Part shown: piece after piece, positions 34,850 through 44,089 of the stretch
How positions within the stretch are numbered: position 1 is the first letter of the stretch
How the letters are laid out: each line of letters starts with the position of its first letter
Assembly: GCA_903840165.1 (NCBI GenBank)
Contig: CAIMEY010000067.1
Location: forward strand, 1-64,000
Source of the DNA: an uncultured Myxococcales bacterium
Lineage (GTDB): Bacteria; Myxococcota_A; UBA9042
DNA length: 64,000 nucleotides
Reading direction: 5' to 3'
The notes under the pieces: model-generated
Told to the model about the DNA's origin: nothing
What the model saw: only the letters and a program-made list of their open reading frames with translations
Database searches by the model: none
Translations under genes and position numbers: made by a program

Positions 34850-35665
34850 TTACCTCCAGGCCGTACGGTACACGCGCCGTGCATTTTCAGCCAGCCGTTG
34901 CGCTAGTTTGTTCGGGTTTTCCTGTTGCCATTCAGAAACTTGGGCTAGCATACCCTGCATGGCGCGCAGGGCCTCCGGGTACGACTGATCGCCCTGAGGC
35001 CAATCGGTCTCCAGCAGCAACCGATCGGCCGCAATGGCACGAGCCACGGACTCGCGTTTGCGCTCGGCTACACCTGCCTCAGGTGACAGAGACAGGTGCA
35101 GGCCCAAAGCCTCATACGCGTCAACGAGTTCCGGTGGGCCGCTGTACCGATGCACGACCCCCTGCAGGGGGGCGAACGGCGCCAGCGCTGCCAAGGCGTG
35201 ACCGTGCCAGCCGACGATGTGCAGGACCACGGGCAGTCCTTGCTGCTGAGCGAGCTCTAACCCCTTTATAAACCAAGCGTTCTGCTGCGACAGGCTCATC
35301 TGCTTGCGATAGCGCTGGTCCAGGCCGATCTCACCGATCGCAACCACCTGCGGCGCTTGCAGTTCCTCGCACAGCGACAACCAAGCCTCCTGTCGTTGCT
35401 GATCGTCAGCGCAAAGGGCCAAGGCTTCTGGATGGAGGCCAATCGCCCGAAATAGACACGGAAATTCAGCGACGAGCTGTCTTGCCCGCTCATGCCGTGC
35501 GGGGCCGTAGCCCGGTAGCAGCGCGCCTGGCCAACCAGCCTCTCGGAGTTCATGTAACTGCCTATTTAGACAGGATACGTCAGCGCCCGGGTCATCGAGG
35601 TGGCTATGGTGATCCAGCAGCGACGTCGGGCCAGGGCCCATGACCGAATCAACCGACGGAATCAC
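34850..35665 (-). CDS. TatD-family metal-dependent hydrolase
   Basis: The 271-residue protein carries the TatD metal ligands: DHHSHLD (HxH), VVAIGEIGLD (Glu), VVLHIVGWHG (His), VVHRYSG (His) and LLLETDWP (Asp). TatD proteins are 3'-5' DNA/RNA exonucleases or related phosphoesterases acting in the cytoplasm. The start is GTG at 35665, supported by GAGG 10 nt upstream; ATG at 35641 is possible. It is followed after 3 nt by tcdA, so the two are co-expressed. Some divergence from the canonical TatD (DHHSH in place of DTHCH, shorter loops) places it in a TatD-like subgroup. Confidence 0.88.
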   Translation of the reverse strand: MIPSVDSVMGPGPTSLLDHHSHLDDPGADVSCLNRQLHELREAGWPGALLPGYGPARHERARQLVAEFPCLFRAIGLHPEALALCADDQQRQEAWLSLCEELQAPQVVAIGEIGLDQRYRKQMSLSQQNAWFIKGLELAQQQGLPVVLHIVGWHGHALAALAPFAPLQGVVHRYSGPPELVDAYEALGLHLSLSPEAGVAERKRESVARAIAADRLLLETDWPQGDQSYPEALRAMQGMLAQVSEWQQENPNKLAQRLAENARRVYRTAWR

Positions 35666-35772
35666 GCGAAATTGCCTCAGAAGCGCGGGAGATCAGCCAC
35701 GGACGATGTCAGTTTGCAGGCCAGGGCGCAGAACAGCTGACTGGAAAATTCAGTTTGATTGCAAAAGGTTCT

Positions 35773-38046
35773 CTATGGGCAGCCGCAAACGACCTTGTCC
35801 GGGCAACAATCGCCGAATTGTTTGCAGGCGTTGTCGCAGAAGCAGCCACCGAACAGGCCTTCGCCGCCGCACGAGTAGTCGCAAGTGTCCATGCTGTCGC
35901 CGCAATTCTGCACGGCATCGCAGCCCTTGGCCGCGAAATCACTGCAACAATCGCCCGCTTGCTGGCAAAAGGAGTCGCACCAGCAAGCGCCCGTTTGCGA
36001 TTGTCCCCCGCAAGCGCCCAGGCAAGAACCGGCGGCGCCGGCCTTGCAACTGGCTGAACTGCCATCGGCCGCGGCGCTGCATACGGTGTTGGCGGGGCAG
36101 ACCTGTGTTGTTGACCAAGGCCCCCAGAGCAGGTTGGCGTCAGCGCTGGAGCAACTACTTGAGCTGCCGTCGCAACCCTGCCCGCCAACACGCTTTTGCA
36201 CCGAAGTGCCGCTGCACTGCCATTGGGTCTTGTAGCTCGCGCTGCCACACGCGGTCCCCTTGTCCTTGGGAAACTTGGCCGCGATGTTGCAGCAATCGCC
36301 GCTGCTACAGCCGCACAAGGCCATGAAATCTGAGCAGCAATTGCCGGCACTGGTGCATGCGTTGTCGCAAAAGCACGTGCCGTTGTTGGATTTGCCGCCG
36401 CACGATCCGCTGCAACTGCCTACGGGCCCTCCTGCGACGCAAGTGGGCATGACGCCTGAGCCCGCGTCTTTGCACACCTTGCCCGCGCCGCAGTCCTGGA
36501 TCGTCGCATAGGGGCCGGTGGCCTGAAACGCGGGGTTGCTGGTGCAACCATCGGCCGTTGTGCCGTTGCAACCGGGCGTGGTGTCAGCCTTTTGGATCAG
36601 CGACCCCTGGCATTTGTAGGCGGTGGCTAGCACGGTGCCGGAACAGGCGGTCTTGGCGGACTCGATCGTCGCGGTGACCGGATCGCAGCAAATGCCCGAG
36701 GTGCAGCAGCCTGGCTTGTCGCTGCTCACGCAGATGCCTAAGCCCTTGTTACACGAGACAGTTTGGCAAACCGTTGCCGGTGCAGGGCAGTCGCCATCGA
36801 CCTTGCAGCACCCTGGCTGCGGCGTGCCGACACAGAGGCCCGTGCCGTCACACTGGTCGTTGGCGGTGCAGGCATTGTTGTCATTGCAGAAGGCGCCGAT
36901 CGCGGCGCTCCACTTGCTGGTCGACTTGGTCGGGTCACACACCTGGCAACTATTGGCTTGGGAAGGGGAACCGTCGACAACGCACTGTCCATCGATGAAG
37001 CACCAGCCACCCTTGGCTCCCAGGGTGCACTGGCCGGATCCCGGATCGCAGACGTTTTCCTGACAGGCGTCGGGTGCGGCTGGACAGGTCTTGGGAATAA
37101 TCTTGCAATTGCCAGAGGTTGTGTCGCAGGCGTCGTTTGTGCACGGGTTGGCGTCGTCGCAGTCGCTGTCGCCTTGGCAGCAGCCTAACTTCTTGCCAAT
37201 GCTGCACTTGCCGGAGCTTGCATCGCAGTGCGGATCGTCGCACGCGCCAAGCGCAGGGCAATCAGCGTCGGACTGGCAGCAGGCCTTGTTGACCGACCAC
37301 TGCGCCTGATCGAGGCTTACATCGCAAATATGACAAGGAATTGCCGGATCGACGTCGGCATCGGGGTAGCACACGTCCTTGATCAGGCAGTAGCCCGGGG
37401 CGGGTGTGGCCACGCACTTGCCCGTTTTGGCGTCGCATTTGTCCTTGGTGCAGTCCTGGCCATCGTCGCATTTCTTGGCGACGCCAGCGCAGACGCCATT
37501 GACGCAATTATCAACCAGAGAGCAGGGATCGCCATCATCGCACGGCGTATTGTCTGGGGCTTGGCTGCCGACGCAGCACCCTTGGCTGCAGATGCCAACT
37601 TGGCAAACGCCGACATTGGCATCGGCACAATCTGCATCCGTTTCACAGCCTTGGTCGCATGTGTCGGCCAAAGAGATCGCGTCGTCGCTGTCCGCGGGGC
37701 CCGAGCCGGCCTCTGTCCCGTCCTGAGGCACGTCGGCATCGGCAACCGTGTCGCCTTTGACCTGTGAATCTGATTTAGTACTGTCCAGTTGCCCGCCATC
37801 GTTACCGAAATGGGCAATGATCCCGTCAAAGGTTCCGCCGGATTCCACAGCGTACTTGCCGCTGCAACTCCAACCACCCACCCCTAGTGCCGCGACGGCA
37901 GCGATATGGAGAATGGTTTGTAAAATCAAGGATGTTGACGGTTTCCCTGGCGCTGGCCCCGCTTGGCCCTCAGCTGAATTGCAGGCCGCGACTAGGGCTC
38001 CTTGTGCGGGGCGTTGAGCTGAGAAGTGCCTTGAAATCACAAGCAT
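35773..38046 (-). CDS. Secreted cysteine-rich protein with three somatomedin-B-like domains
   Basis: The ~757-residue protein has a hydrophobic N-terminal region ending GVGGWSCSG, a possible lipobox, then an Asp-rich linker. The middle (about 140-480) is a long Cys-rich array of CxxDxDC-type and CxDGxPC-type repeats, common in secreted Myxococcota proteins. The last third contains three copies of an eight-cysteine domain matching somatomedin B, each with GGxxxxGxCxCDxxC...GxCCxD. In eukaryotes that domain stabilises small disulfide knots and binds proteins. Start ATG 38046 has AAGGA very close; a start at a later TTG before SLILQTILHIAAV is possible. Extracellular, surface-attached function is inferred. 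Confidence 0.78.
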   Translation of the reverse strand: MLVISRHFSAQRPAQGALVAACNSAEGQAGPAPGKPSTSLILQTILHIAAVAALGVGGWSCSGKYAVESGGTFDGIIAHFGNDGGQLDSTKSDSQVKGDTVADADVPQDGTEAGSGPADSDDAISLADTCDQGCETDADCADANVGVCQVGICSQGCCVGSQAPDNTPCDDGDPCSLVDNCVNGVCAGVAKKCDDGQDCTKDKCDAKTGKCVATPAPGYCLIKDVCYPDADVDPAIPCHICDVSLDQAQWSVNKACCQSDADCPALGACDDPHCDASSGKCSIGKKLGCCQGDSDCDDANPCTNDACDTTSGNCKIIPKTCPAAPDACQENVCDPGSGQCTLGAKGGWCFIDGQCVVDGSPSQANSCQVCDPTKSTSKWSAAIGAFCNDNNACTANDQCDGTGLCVGTPQPGCCKVDGDCPAPATVCQTVSCNKGLGICVSSDKPGCCTSGICCDPVTATIESAKTACSGTVLATAYKCQGSLIQKADTTPGCNGTTADGCTSNPAFQATGPYATIQDCGAGKVCKDAGSGVMPTCVAGGPVGSCSGSCGGKSNNGTCFCDNACTSAGNCCSDFMALCGCSSGDCCNIAAKFPKDKGTACGSASYKTQWQCSGTSVQKRVGGQGCDGSSSSCSSADANLLWGPWSTTQVCPANTVCSAAADGSSASCKAGAAGSCLGACGGQSQTGACWCDSFCQQAGDCCSDFAAKGCDAVQNCGDSMDTCDYSCGGEGLFGGCFCDNACKQFGDCCPDKVVCGCP

Positions 38047-38473
38047 TATTCCTTGATCAGTCCCGCAATTGCCGCCGCTGTCGCCGCAACCGCCGTCGCT
38101 CGGCCCTGGCACTGGCCTGTCAAAGCAGGGCCCACTGGCTCAATACGGCCACCGCCTAAGCATAGCGGATCGGCCCGTTCCCTGGCCAGTTCTAGGCCAG
38201 AGCCATGGTGTCTCGGCCCCGGGCCCAAAGTAACCATACGAAATCCGTCGATATCCTGGCAACGACCTCTGCGCAGCCAGCGGCGAACCGTATGGATTGG
38301 GCGGTCCGAGCAGGTCCAAGGCCAGCGCGCGGGACCTCGGGCGGTGACTGCGACCCGGACATCGCGCCGTCGCAGGGGCCATCAGCCCCGACTTTGCTCG
38401 CAGCTTAGCCCTATATTTCCAAGTGTTGCGCACGAGTACCCCGCGGAAAACAGCTGCAATTGCCGCCAACGTC
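38047..38473. other. Intergenic region upstream of the metK promoter
   Basis: No gene is supported on the plus strand. The long minus-strand open frame across this region and metK (38140-40314) is an antisense shadow of metK and rplM. Nothing else recognisable was seen. Confidence 0.4.
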
Positions 38474-38652
38474 TTGACAACGTGGCGTGTGACGCGGATT
38501 CTGCCGCCCCCTATTGCCAGCAGCCGGAAAGGCCGGCGCGGCTGGAAAAGCCCGGGGGAGTCGACGACTACAGCGCGATCGATTTCTGCCAATGTATCCG
38601 AACTTCCTGAGGATTCCCAGCCAAGCTGGGCCTGTCTAGGAGCCTGCTGTCC
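38474..38652 (+). promoter_or_regulatory. metK promoter and structured leader
   Basis: TTGACA (38474-38479), a 17-bp spacer and GATTCT (38497-38502) form a plausible promoter. The ~145-nt leader that follows contains a hairpin built on GCCGG/CCGGC with outer CCAGC/GCTGG pairing (about 38517-38545) and CCCAGC/GCTGGG (about 38618-38632) shortly before the ribosome-binding site. It does not match a SAM riboswitch consensus that I can recognise, but a leader control element is possible. Confidence 0.4.
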
Positions 38653-39816
38653 ATGCGTGATTTCACCTTTACTAGCGAATCGGTTACCGCCGGTCACCCG
38701 GACAAGATTGCCGATCAGGTGTCGGATGCCATTCTCGACGCCATCCTCCGCCACGATCCGCGTGGTCGCGTTGCCTGTGAAACTCTTGTTACGACGGGGC
38801 TTTGTGTCATCGCTGGTGAAATTACGACGACGGCCAACGTCAATTATCGCCAAGTCGCCCGCGACACGATCGCGCGCATTGGCTACGACGATCCGCGCGA
38901 TCGCTTTGAAGCGGATAGCTGCGGCGTGATGCTGTCGATCGGCCAGCAATCGCCCGATATTAGCCAGGGCGTGGACGAAGGCGCCGGCTTGGACCCGGAG
39001 CAGGGCGCGGGCGATCAGGGCCTGATGTTCGGCTATGCCTGCAATCAGACACCGGAATTGATGCCCTTGCCCATCACGCTGGCCCATCAGCTGACGCGTC
39101 GGCTGGAGCAACTCTTGCACAACGGCGGGCTGCCCTGGCTGCGTCCTGACGGCAAGAGTCAGGTCTCGGTGCGCTATGAGAACGGCAAAGCCGTCGCTGT
39201 GGATGCCGTGGTAGTCAGCACCATGCACCGCGATACCTTGGAATACGACGAGTTGCGTGCAGGCATCCTCGAACACGTGGTCAAACCGATCGTGCCCGAG
39301 CACCTGCTGCACGAAGGGACCCGCTTTCACATCAACCCCACGGGTAAGTTCGTGATCGGCGGCCCCCATGGCGATGCCGGTCTGACCGGGCGCAAGATCA
39401 TCGTCGACACGTACGGCGGCTGGGGTCGCCACGGCGGCGGTGCTTTCTCGGGCAAGGACCCGTCCAAAGTCGATCGCTCGGCGGCCTACTTTGCACGCTA
39501 TGTCGCGAAGAACATTGTGGCTGCTGGCCTGGCCGATGAATGCGAAGTGCAGGTGTCGTACGCCATTGGCGTCGCCCGGCCCACCAGCGTCAAGGTCGAT
39601 TGCTACGGCACCGAGAAGATCGATCCCCAGCGGATTGAAAAGGCTGTCCTGGAAGTCTTTGACTTTCGCCCGGCGCTGATCATCGGGCGCCTGGATTTGC
39701 TCAAGCCGATCTATTCGGCGACCGCGAGCGGTGGCCACTTTGGTCGCAACGAGCCAGGCTTTGCCTGGGAACGCACTGATGCTGTGGAGGATTTGCGGCG
39801 TCATGCGGGTGTGTAG
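38653..39816 (+). CDS. metK: S-adenosylmethionine synthase
   Basis: The 387-residue enzyme makes S-adenosylmethionine from methionine and ATP. Signatures are all present: [17 protein letters not shown], the [12 protein letters not shown] loop, the central DGKSQVSV, and [22 protein letters not shown], with [19 protein letters not shown] downstream, which supplies phosphate-binding Lys and Asp. Length is standard. Two SAM-dependent methyltransferase families encoded later in the window (TrmN6-like, RlmD-like) and the DNA methylase use its product. AGGAG lies about 11 nt before the ATG. Confidence 0.98.
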   Translation: MRDFTFTSESVTAGHPDKIADQVSDAILDAILRHDPRGRVACETLVTTGLCVIAGEITTTANVNYRQVARDTIARIGYDDPRDRFEADSCGVMLSIGQQSPDISQGVDEGAGLDPEQGAGDQGLMFGYACNQTPELMPLPITLAHQLTRRLEQLLHNGGLPWLRPDGKSQVSVRYENGKAVAVDAVVVSTMHRDTLEYDELRAGILEHVVKPIVPEHLLHEGTRFHINPTGKFVIGGPHGDAGLTGRKIIVDTYGGWGRHGGGAFSGKDPSKVDRSAAYFARYVAKNIVAAGLADECEVQVSYAIGVARPTSVKVDCYGTEKIDPQRIEKAVLEVFDFRPALIIGRLDLLKPIYSATASGGHFGRNEPGFAWERTDAVEDLRRHAGV

Positions 39817-39894
39817 CGCTCGAGGCGTTGCGCGATTCAGCCTGGGGCTCAGCACTTGTGCAGGGCCCAACGCCGCGGGAATGCGCTGCGCATC

Positions 39895-39924
39895 TTGACA
39901 GAAGCCGGCTCGCGACTGTAGACT
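39895..39924 (+). promoter_or_regulatory. rplM promoter
   Basis: TTGACA (39895-39900) is followed after 17-18 bp by GTAGAC/TAGACT (39918-39924). The predicted leader of about 240 nt contains a hairpin CCGACC/GGTCGG around 40009-40031. A translational control element of ribosomal-protein type is possible. Confidence 0.5.
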
Positions 39925-40174
39925 TCTGCCCCCTTGTCGCGATGTCCTACGGGGCATTACCGGCAAAGGTCTTGAGATTCTTGAGTTCCTGGTGCCTTGA
40001 GGCGCTTTCCGACCGGCCTGTGCTGGTCGGATGCAAGCAGCCAAGTGCAGCCCAAAGCCGCAAGATGTGGCGAAAAAGCGGGCCCAGGGTCGTGCTTCGG
40101 CGCGACCGTGAGACCAAAAAGCGCGAACAAAGCGACTCAGTTGTCGCGCAAGTAAGCAAAAACAGAGGATTCCG

Positions 40175-40615
40175 ATGAGCCTGAGCAAGCAAACTCCGTT
40201 CCTGCGCACTGCCGACGTCGACCATCCTTGGTTCGTCGTTGACCTCAAAGACGTCGTCCTCGGTCGCGCTGCGGTCCAAGTCGCCAATATTTTGCGCGGC
40301 AAAGACAAGCCCAACTACACGCCCAATGCGGATACCGGAGGCTTTGTCGTTATCATCAACGCTGCCCAGGTCGCTTTGACCGGCAAGAAGATGGACAAGA
40401 AGCTGTACCGCCACCACACCAACTTCATTGGCGGACTCAAGACCTTCACGGCCAAGGACTACATTGCCCGCAACAGCGCTGAAGCTGTGCGTCGCGCCGT
40501 ATGGGGCATGCTGCCCAAGGGTGCCCTTGGTCGCCGTTTGATCACCAAGCTCAAGGTCTATCCGGGTGGCACTCATCCGCATGAGGCGCAGAACCCGGTG
40601 GCACTCAGCCTCTAG
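40175..40615 (+). CDS. rplM: 50S ribosomal protein L13
   Basis: The 146-residue protein is L13: WFVVDLKDVVLGRAA, IINAAQVALTGKKMDKKLY, HTNFIGGLK and VWGMLPKGALGRRLITKLKVYPG are diagnostic. It is an early-assembling protein of the large ribosomal subunit binding 23S rRNA. GAGG precedes the start. It is followed by rpsI, the conserved L13-S9 operon. Confidence 0.98.
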   Translation: MSLSKQTPFLRTADVDHPWFVVDLKDVVLGRAAVQVANILRGKDKPNYTPNADTGGFVVIINAAQVALTGKKMDKKLYRHHTNFIGGLKTFTAKDYIARNSAEAVRRAVWGMLPKGALGRRLITKLKVYPGGTHPHEAQNPVALSL

Positions 40616-40739
40616 TTCCTGCGCGCTTGCGGCCTGCCGACGGCTTCGGCTGCAAGTGCTGTGCTGGCCGGTTTCCCCCGGCTAAACATTGTCGATTCGC
40701 TGCGGCCACTTCTGGCCGCCTCTACGCAAAGGTCCCGCA

Positions 40740-41165
40740 ATGGCAACCACCCGTCGTGTCACTGAGTCCACCGCACCCGCTAAGCGCTGGTACGCCACAG
40801 GCCGTCGCAAGGAAGCGACCGCCCGCGTCTACCTGTCTGCTGGTACAGGCAAAGTCACACTCAATGGCCGCGAAATGGCCGAGTACCTGCGCCGTCCGAC
40901 CCTGGAAATGTTGCTCAATGAGCCCTTTGAAGTCGTTGAGCGCACTGGCCAATTTGACGTTCAGGCCACAGTTTCTGGCGGTGGTCTGTCCGGCCAGGCT
41001 GGCGCCGTTCGTCACGGCATTGCCCGCGCTTTGACCGTCTACCAGTTGGACCTGCGTGGTGCACTCAAGCGCGCTGGCTTCCTGACTCGCGATCCGCGGG
41101 CCAAGGAACGCAAGAAGTATGGCCGGGCTTCTGCTCGCGCCCGCTTCCAGTTCTCCAAGCGTTAA
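40740..41165 (+). CDS. rpsI: 30S ribosomal protein S9
   Basis: The 141-residue protein is S9: [15 protein letters not shown], the [19 protein letters not shown] core, and the basic C-terminal tail ending RARFQFSKR that reaches the ribosomal P site tRNA. The ATG at 40740 has AAGG upstream and gives the family length; an upstream in-frame start would only add sequence from the spacer. It is the second gene of the rplM-rpsI operon. Confidence 0.97.
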   Translation: MATTRRVTESTAPAKRWYATGRRKEATARVYLSAGTGKVTLNGREMAEYLRRPTLEMLLNEPFEVVERTGQFDVQATVSGGGLSGQAGAVRHGIARALTVYQLDLRGALKRAGFLTRDPRAKERKKYGRASARARFQFSKR

Positions 41166-41245
41166 TCGCTGGTGCGCGCTGGGGCTTCGGCTCGGCGCCA
41201 TCGCTTCGGCTGCTGGCGAATCTTGGGTTCGTCGTGGCCGGAAAT

Positions 41246-41322
<77 letters not shown>

Positions 41323-41446
41323 CCCCCTCCAATGTATTACAGTCCAAAAAGCGCCATGCGCTGCGTGGGTTGCTTGCCGTTCCACCGGCGATGGTCACCC
41401 GGCGCACGCCTTGGTTCTGCAGGTCTGGCCGCGTTCAGCGACCCGG

Positions 41447-42217
41447 TTACCGCAGCGGACCGCAGGCCTTTCGCCGATGTAGTTGATCCTTGGCCCTAGC
41501 TTGGCACGCAGCCAGCAGAGGCGTGTTGGTCAGGGTTGCGCATGGCCACTGCACTTGGCCTGGAGACCCGCGCTCGATCACCCGCATTTGCGTCAGCGAA
41601 GCCCTCCATGCGACGCGGGTCTGCCCATCGGCGTCGGGACGCGTCCGCTCGAGCGACCAGCCCGGGTGGGCCTTGGGCCAGGGCTTCTTGCCATACCACT
41701 GGGCGACGTCCACGACGCGATTGCGCCAACGCAGCTCGATGCGCCCAGCGCCATTGGGCAACTTCATCACCGGCACGTGGATTTGCTGGACGGCGGTAGT
41801 TCGCGCCGTCGCGATGGCGACCTCGCCCGGGTGCAACACGGGGTCATGGGCGCGATCCAGGGGGGCCACGGTGCCCGAGGGCAGGCTCAGGCTCAGGTCG
41901 CTCACCCGCACAGCGTGGGGCGACAGATTGACCATTTCTATGTATTCGCCGGCGCGGTCGTCGAGCACCAAGGGGTCGACAAACAGCTCGGAAATCACAA
42001 TGCGCGGAGGCTGTTCCGGCAATGTCGAAACGGTCACGCTGGCAGGCAGTTCCAGCGGGGCCCTGACGGCGTCCGGCCGGCCAAGCTTTGGCCCCGGCGG
42101 CACCTGAGACGTCGTTGTCGCCCGTCCGCAGGCTGTGAGCGCGAGGACAATGGCTAGGAACAACAGAAGCCCCTGCACCAACAGGGCTACTAGCCGCAGT
42201 GTGGGAATTGAAGCCAT
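41447..42217 (-). CDS. Lipoprotein with lamin-tail domain
   Basis: The 256-residue protein has a lipobox (LALTACG) after a hydrophobic segment. The mature part begins with a lamin-tail (LTD) fold: RIVISELFVDPLVLDDRAGEYIEMVNLSPHAVRVSDLSLSLPSG, then HPGEVAIATA and WRNRVVDVAQW. LTD domains in bacteria are found on secreted or surface proteins, often nuclease- or hydrolase-associated; none is attached here. The start is ATG 42217 with GGAGG upstream; the open frame runs further upstream but without signal sequence. A large quasi-palindrome lies 110 bp upstream. Confidence 0.72.
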   Translation of the reverse strand: MASIPTLRLVALLVQGLLLFLAIVLALTACGRATTTSQVPPGPKLGRPDAVRAPLELPASVTVSTLPEQPPRIVISELFVDPLVLDDRAGEYIEMVNLSPHAVRVSDLSLSLPSGTVAPLDRAHDPVLHPGEVAIATARTTAVQQIHVPVMKLPNGAGRIELRWRNRVVDVAQWYGKKPWPKAHPGWSLERTRPDADGQTRVAWRASLTQMRVIERGSPGQVQWPCATLTNTPLLAACQARAKDQLHRRKACGPLR

Positions 42218-42327
42218 GACCGATCCTCCAAGTGCGGGGCAAAGATTTCGCCCCTTGGGCCATCGCGGTGCAAACCTCGTGCCATCTTGTGTTTCAAGTA
42301 AAATTAGGCAGTTGTGATGCCGCATCG

Positions 42328-42375
42328 GTCTCACTGGCAGGTCTCGATACCGGTACCGAGACCGACCACTGAGAC
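42328..42375. repeat. 48-bp quasi-palindrome
   Basis: Centred on the palindrome TACCGGTA (42348-42355), the arms extend outward to 42328 and 42375 with 20 of 24 base pairs matching (mismatches at the pairs 47/56, 39/64, 38/65 and 34/69 of the 423xx positions). It is much larger than the surrounding hairpins and lies in the divergent gap between the LTD lipoprotein and the PEGA gene. Its symmetry fits an operator for a dimeric or tetrameric regulator or an extruding cruciform. Confidence 0.8.
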
Positions 42376-42462
42376 TGAAATCACCCCGCTTGCATCGCTC
42401 AACCCTGCGTGAGTGCGGCAAAATCAAGTGCAAATTCGTGGTACAGTCGCCCCGAGCCCACC

Positions 42463-42491
42463 TTGACACCCGGCGGCGCGCACCGCACAAT
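42463..42491 (+). promoter_or_regulatory. Sigma70-type promoter for the PEGA gene
   Basis: TTGACA (42463-42468), a 17-bp spacer and CACAAT (42486-42491). It lies about 90 bp downstream of the 48-bp quasi-palindrome and 80 bp before the ATG at 42574. Confidence 0.6.
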
Positions 42492-42573
42492 CCGGCGTCG
42501 TGCTTGTTTGTTCATGGTGTCACGGTCTTGGCCGCCGCCTTCGTTTCTTCCTGATTTCTGAGGTTTTCAGCTC

Positions 42574-44085
42574 ATGCATCGCTTTGCTCGCTCAATGTCC
42601 GCATGGCTCCTGCTCGGCGTCTTGGCTCCTCTGCATAGCGCCTTGGCCGCCGAATCGACCGAGGTGGAGCGAACTCTGTGCATTGTCGAGCTGCGAAATG
42701 GCTTGGAAGCCAATGGCTTGACGGCCGATTACCTCAAGGAAGTCGTCACGTCCTTTCAGGAGGACAACAACGGTGACTACATCCTCGTGGCCGGAGACAA
42801 GGCCGCAGAAAAGCTGCGCAAAGACCGCGATCAGGTGCCTGGCGCTTTGACCGATGATCGACGTGCGCAACTAACGGACGCGCGCAAGAAGGGTGTGGCC
42901 TTTCTCGATAACGCCGATACTGCCAATGCAATCAAGGCATTACAGGCCGTGGAAGCGAAATACCGAGCGGCCCTGGCGGCTCCCGGCGCTGACGACAAAT
43001 TGCGCAAGGAATACCTAGAGGTTCTGGCTCAGTTGGCGACGGCTTACGTTGTCGCCAAGGACAAGGATGCCGCATCCGAAGTGTTTCGCACTGTGATCAC
43101 GACCTTCGGCCTCAAGGCCAACGTCACAGACAATGATTACCGTCCTGACGTCGTCGCGCTATTCAAGTCAATCGTCAAAGAAGTCAATGGGATGCAGAAG
43201 GGCTCGGTCGAAGTCACCTCCGTGCCGGCCGCTGCGCGCATCATCTTGGGCGGCAACGATCGCGGGGCCGCGCCGATGACCGTAGCTGATTTGATTCCAG
43301 GTACTTACTCACTACGCCTGCAGCAGGGCACCAGCACATCGCTGCTCCACCGGATCAAAGTCACAGGCGGCGTGATCTCTAAGATCGCGATTGATTTAGG
43401 ATTTGAGAGTCATCTGGTCATCGATGAAAAGTCGCTGGCCCTTGGCTACGCCGATCTGGACAAAGCCGGCCAGCGCGTTCAGGCAGACGCCATCGAGCTC
43501 GGAAAGCAGTTGGAAGTCAACATGGTTGCCGTGGTCGGCGTGGTCGATGGCAAGCTGGTCTCCTACCTCATCGACGTTGGCAAGGGGCAAATCGTGCGCA
43601 CCAACAACGTCGCGGTGCCCAATGTCGGCATTTCCAAGCGGGCGGTTGGCAAGACGATGGTGACCATCCTCGGCGCACGTGCGGAGAAGAATCAGGCTGT
43701 GGGTGGTTCCCCGGCGGGCTCGTCGTCGGCCTGGTACACGTCCATTCCGGGTTGGGCCTGCGCAGGCGTCGGTGTTGTCGGTCTTGGTCTTGGTTTCGCT
43801 AAAATGTCAACGACTTTGGGTGATGGTACCTCCGTGTCAAACTTCGGCAGTCCCACCGTTCACACCCAAGCGGAGCAGGATTCGGTCAAGAGCAATCGGA
43901 CCCTTTCAGGCGTCGGCTTTGGCTTAGGTGTCGTAGGTTTAGCTGCCGCTGGCGTGCTGTTCGCGATGCAGGGCAAGTCGGCGCCGGCGTCCGCGGCCAT
44001 GATGATGCCCCAACCAGGCCAACTTGCAGACATTTTGCCGCCCCTGTCCTTTGGTCAGGGCCCCGTGACCTTTGCCACCCACTGA
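42574..44085 (+). CDS. PEGA-domain exported protein
   Basis: The 503-residue protein has a Sec signal peptide (SAWLLLGVLAPLHSALAA), a helical region (about 60-200; KALQAVEAKYRAALAAPG), a PEGA-type module (GSVEVTSVPAAARIILGGNDRGAAPMTVADLIPGTYSLRL, about 205-250), and a later alpha/beta region (MVAVVGVVDGKLVSYLIDVGKGQIVRT). Two hydrophobic segments near the C-terminus (WACAGVGVVGLGLGF and VGFGLGVVGLAAAGVLFAM) may anchor it. This layout resembles the PEGA protein at 28758-29933. GAGG lies about 11 nt before the ATG. Its end is adjacent to, and perhaps overlaps, the TrmN6-like start. Confidence 0.75.
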   Translation: MHRFARSMSAWLLLGVLAPLHSALAAESTEVERTLCIVELRNGLEANGLTADYLKEVVTSFQEDNNGDYILVAGDKAAEKLRKDRDQVPGALTDDRRAQLTDARKKGVAFLDNADTANAIKALQAVEAKYRAALAAPGADDKLRKEYLEVLAQLATAYVVAKDKDAASEVFRTVITTFGLKANVTDNDYRPDVVALFKSIVKEVNGMQKGSVEVTSVPAAARIILGGNDRGAAPMTVADLIPGTYSLRLQQGTSTSLLHRIKVTGGVISKIAIDLGFESHLVIDEKSLALGYADLDKAGQRVQADAIELGKQLEVNMVAVVGVVDGKLVSYLIDVGKGQIVRTNNVAVPNVGISKRAVGKTMVTILGARAEKNQAVGGSPAGSSSAWYTSIPGWACAGVGVVGLGLGFAKMSTTLGDGTSVSNFGSPTVHTQAEQDSVKSNRTLSGVGFGLGVVGLAAAGVLFAMQGKSAPASAAMMMPQPGQLADILPPLSFGQGPVTFATH

Positions 44086-44089
44086 CATT

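Noticed and set aside
38474..38652. SAM riboswitch in the metK leader.
   Set aside because: The leader contains hairpins, but I could not match conserved SAM-I, SAM-II or SAH sequence blocks, so it is recorded only as a structured leader.
38140..40314. A 724-residue open frame on the minus strand.
   Set aside because: It runs antisense to metK and rplM, both with unmistakable motifs. Its length is explained by the codon bias of GC-rich coding sequence, so it is a shadow.
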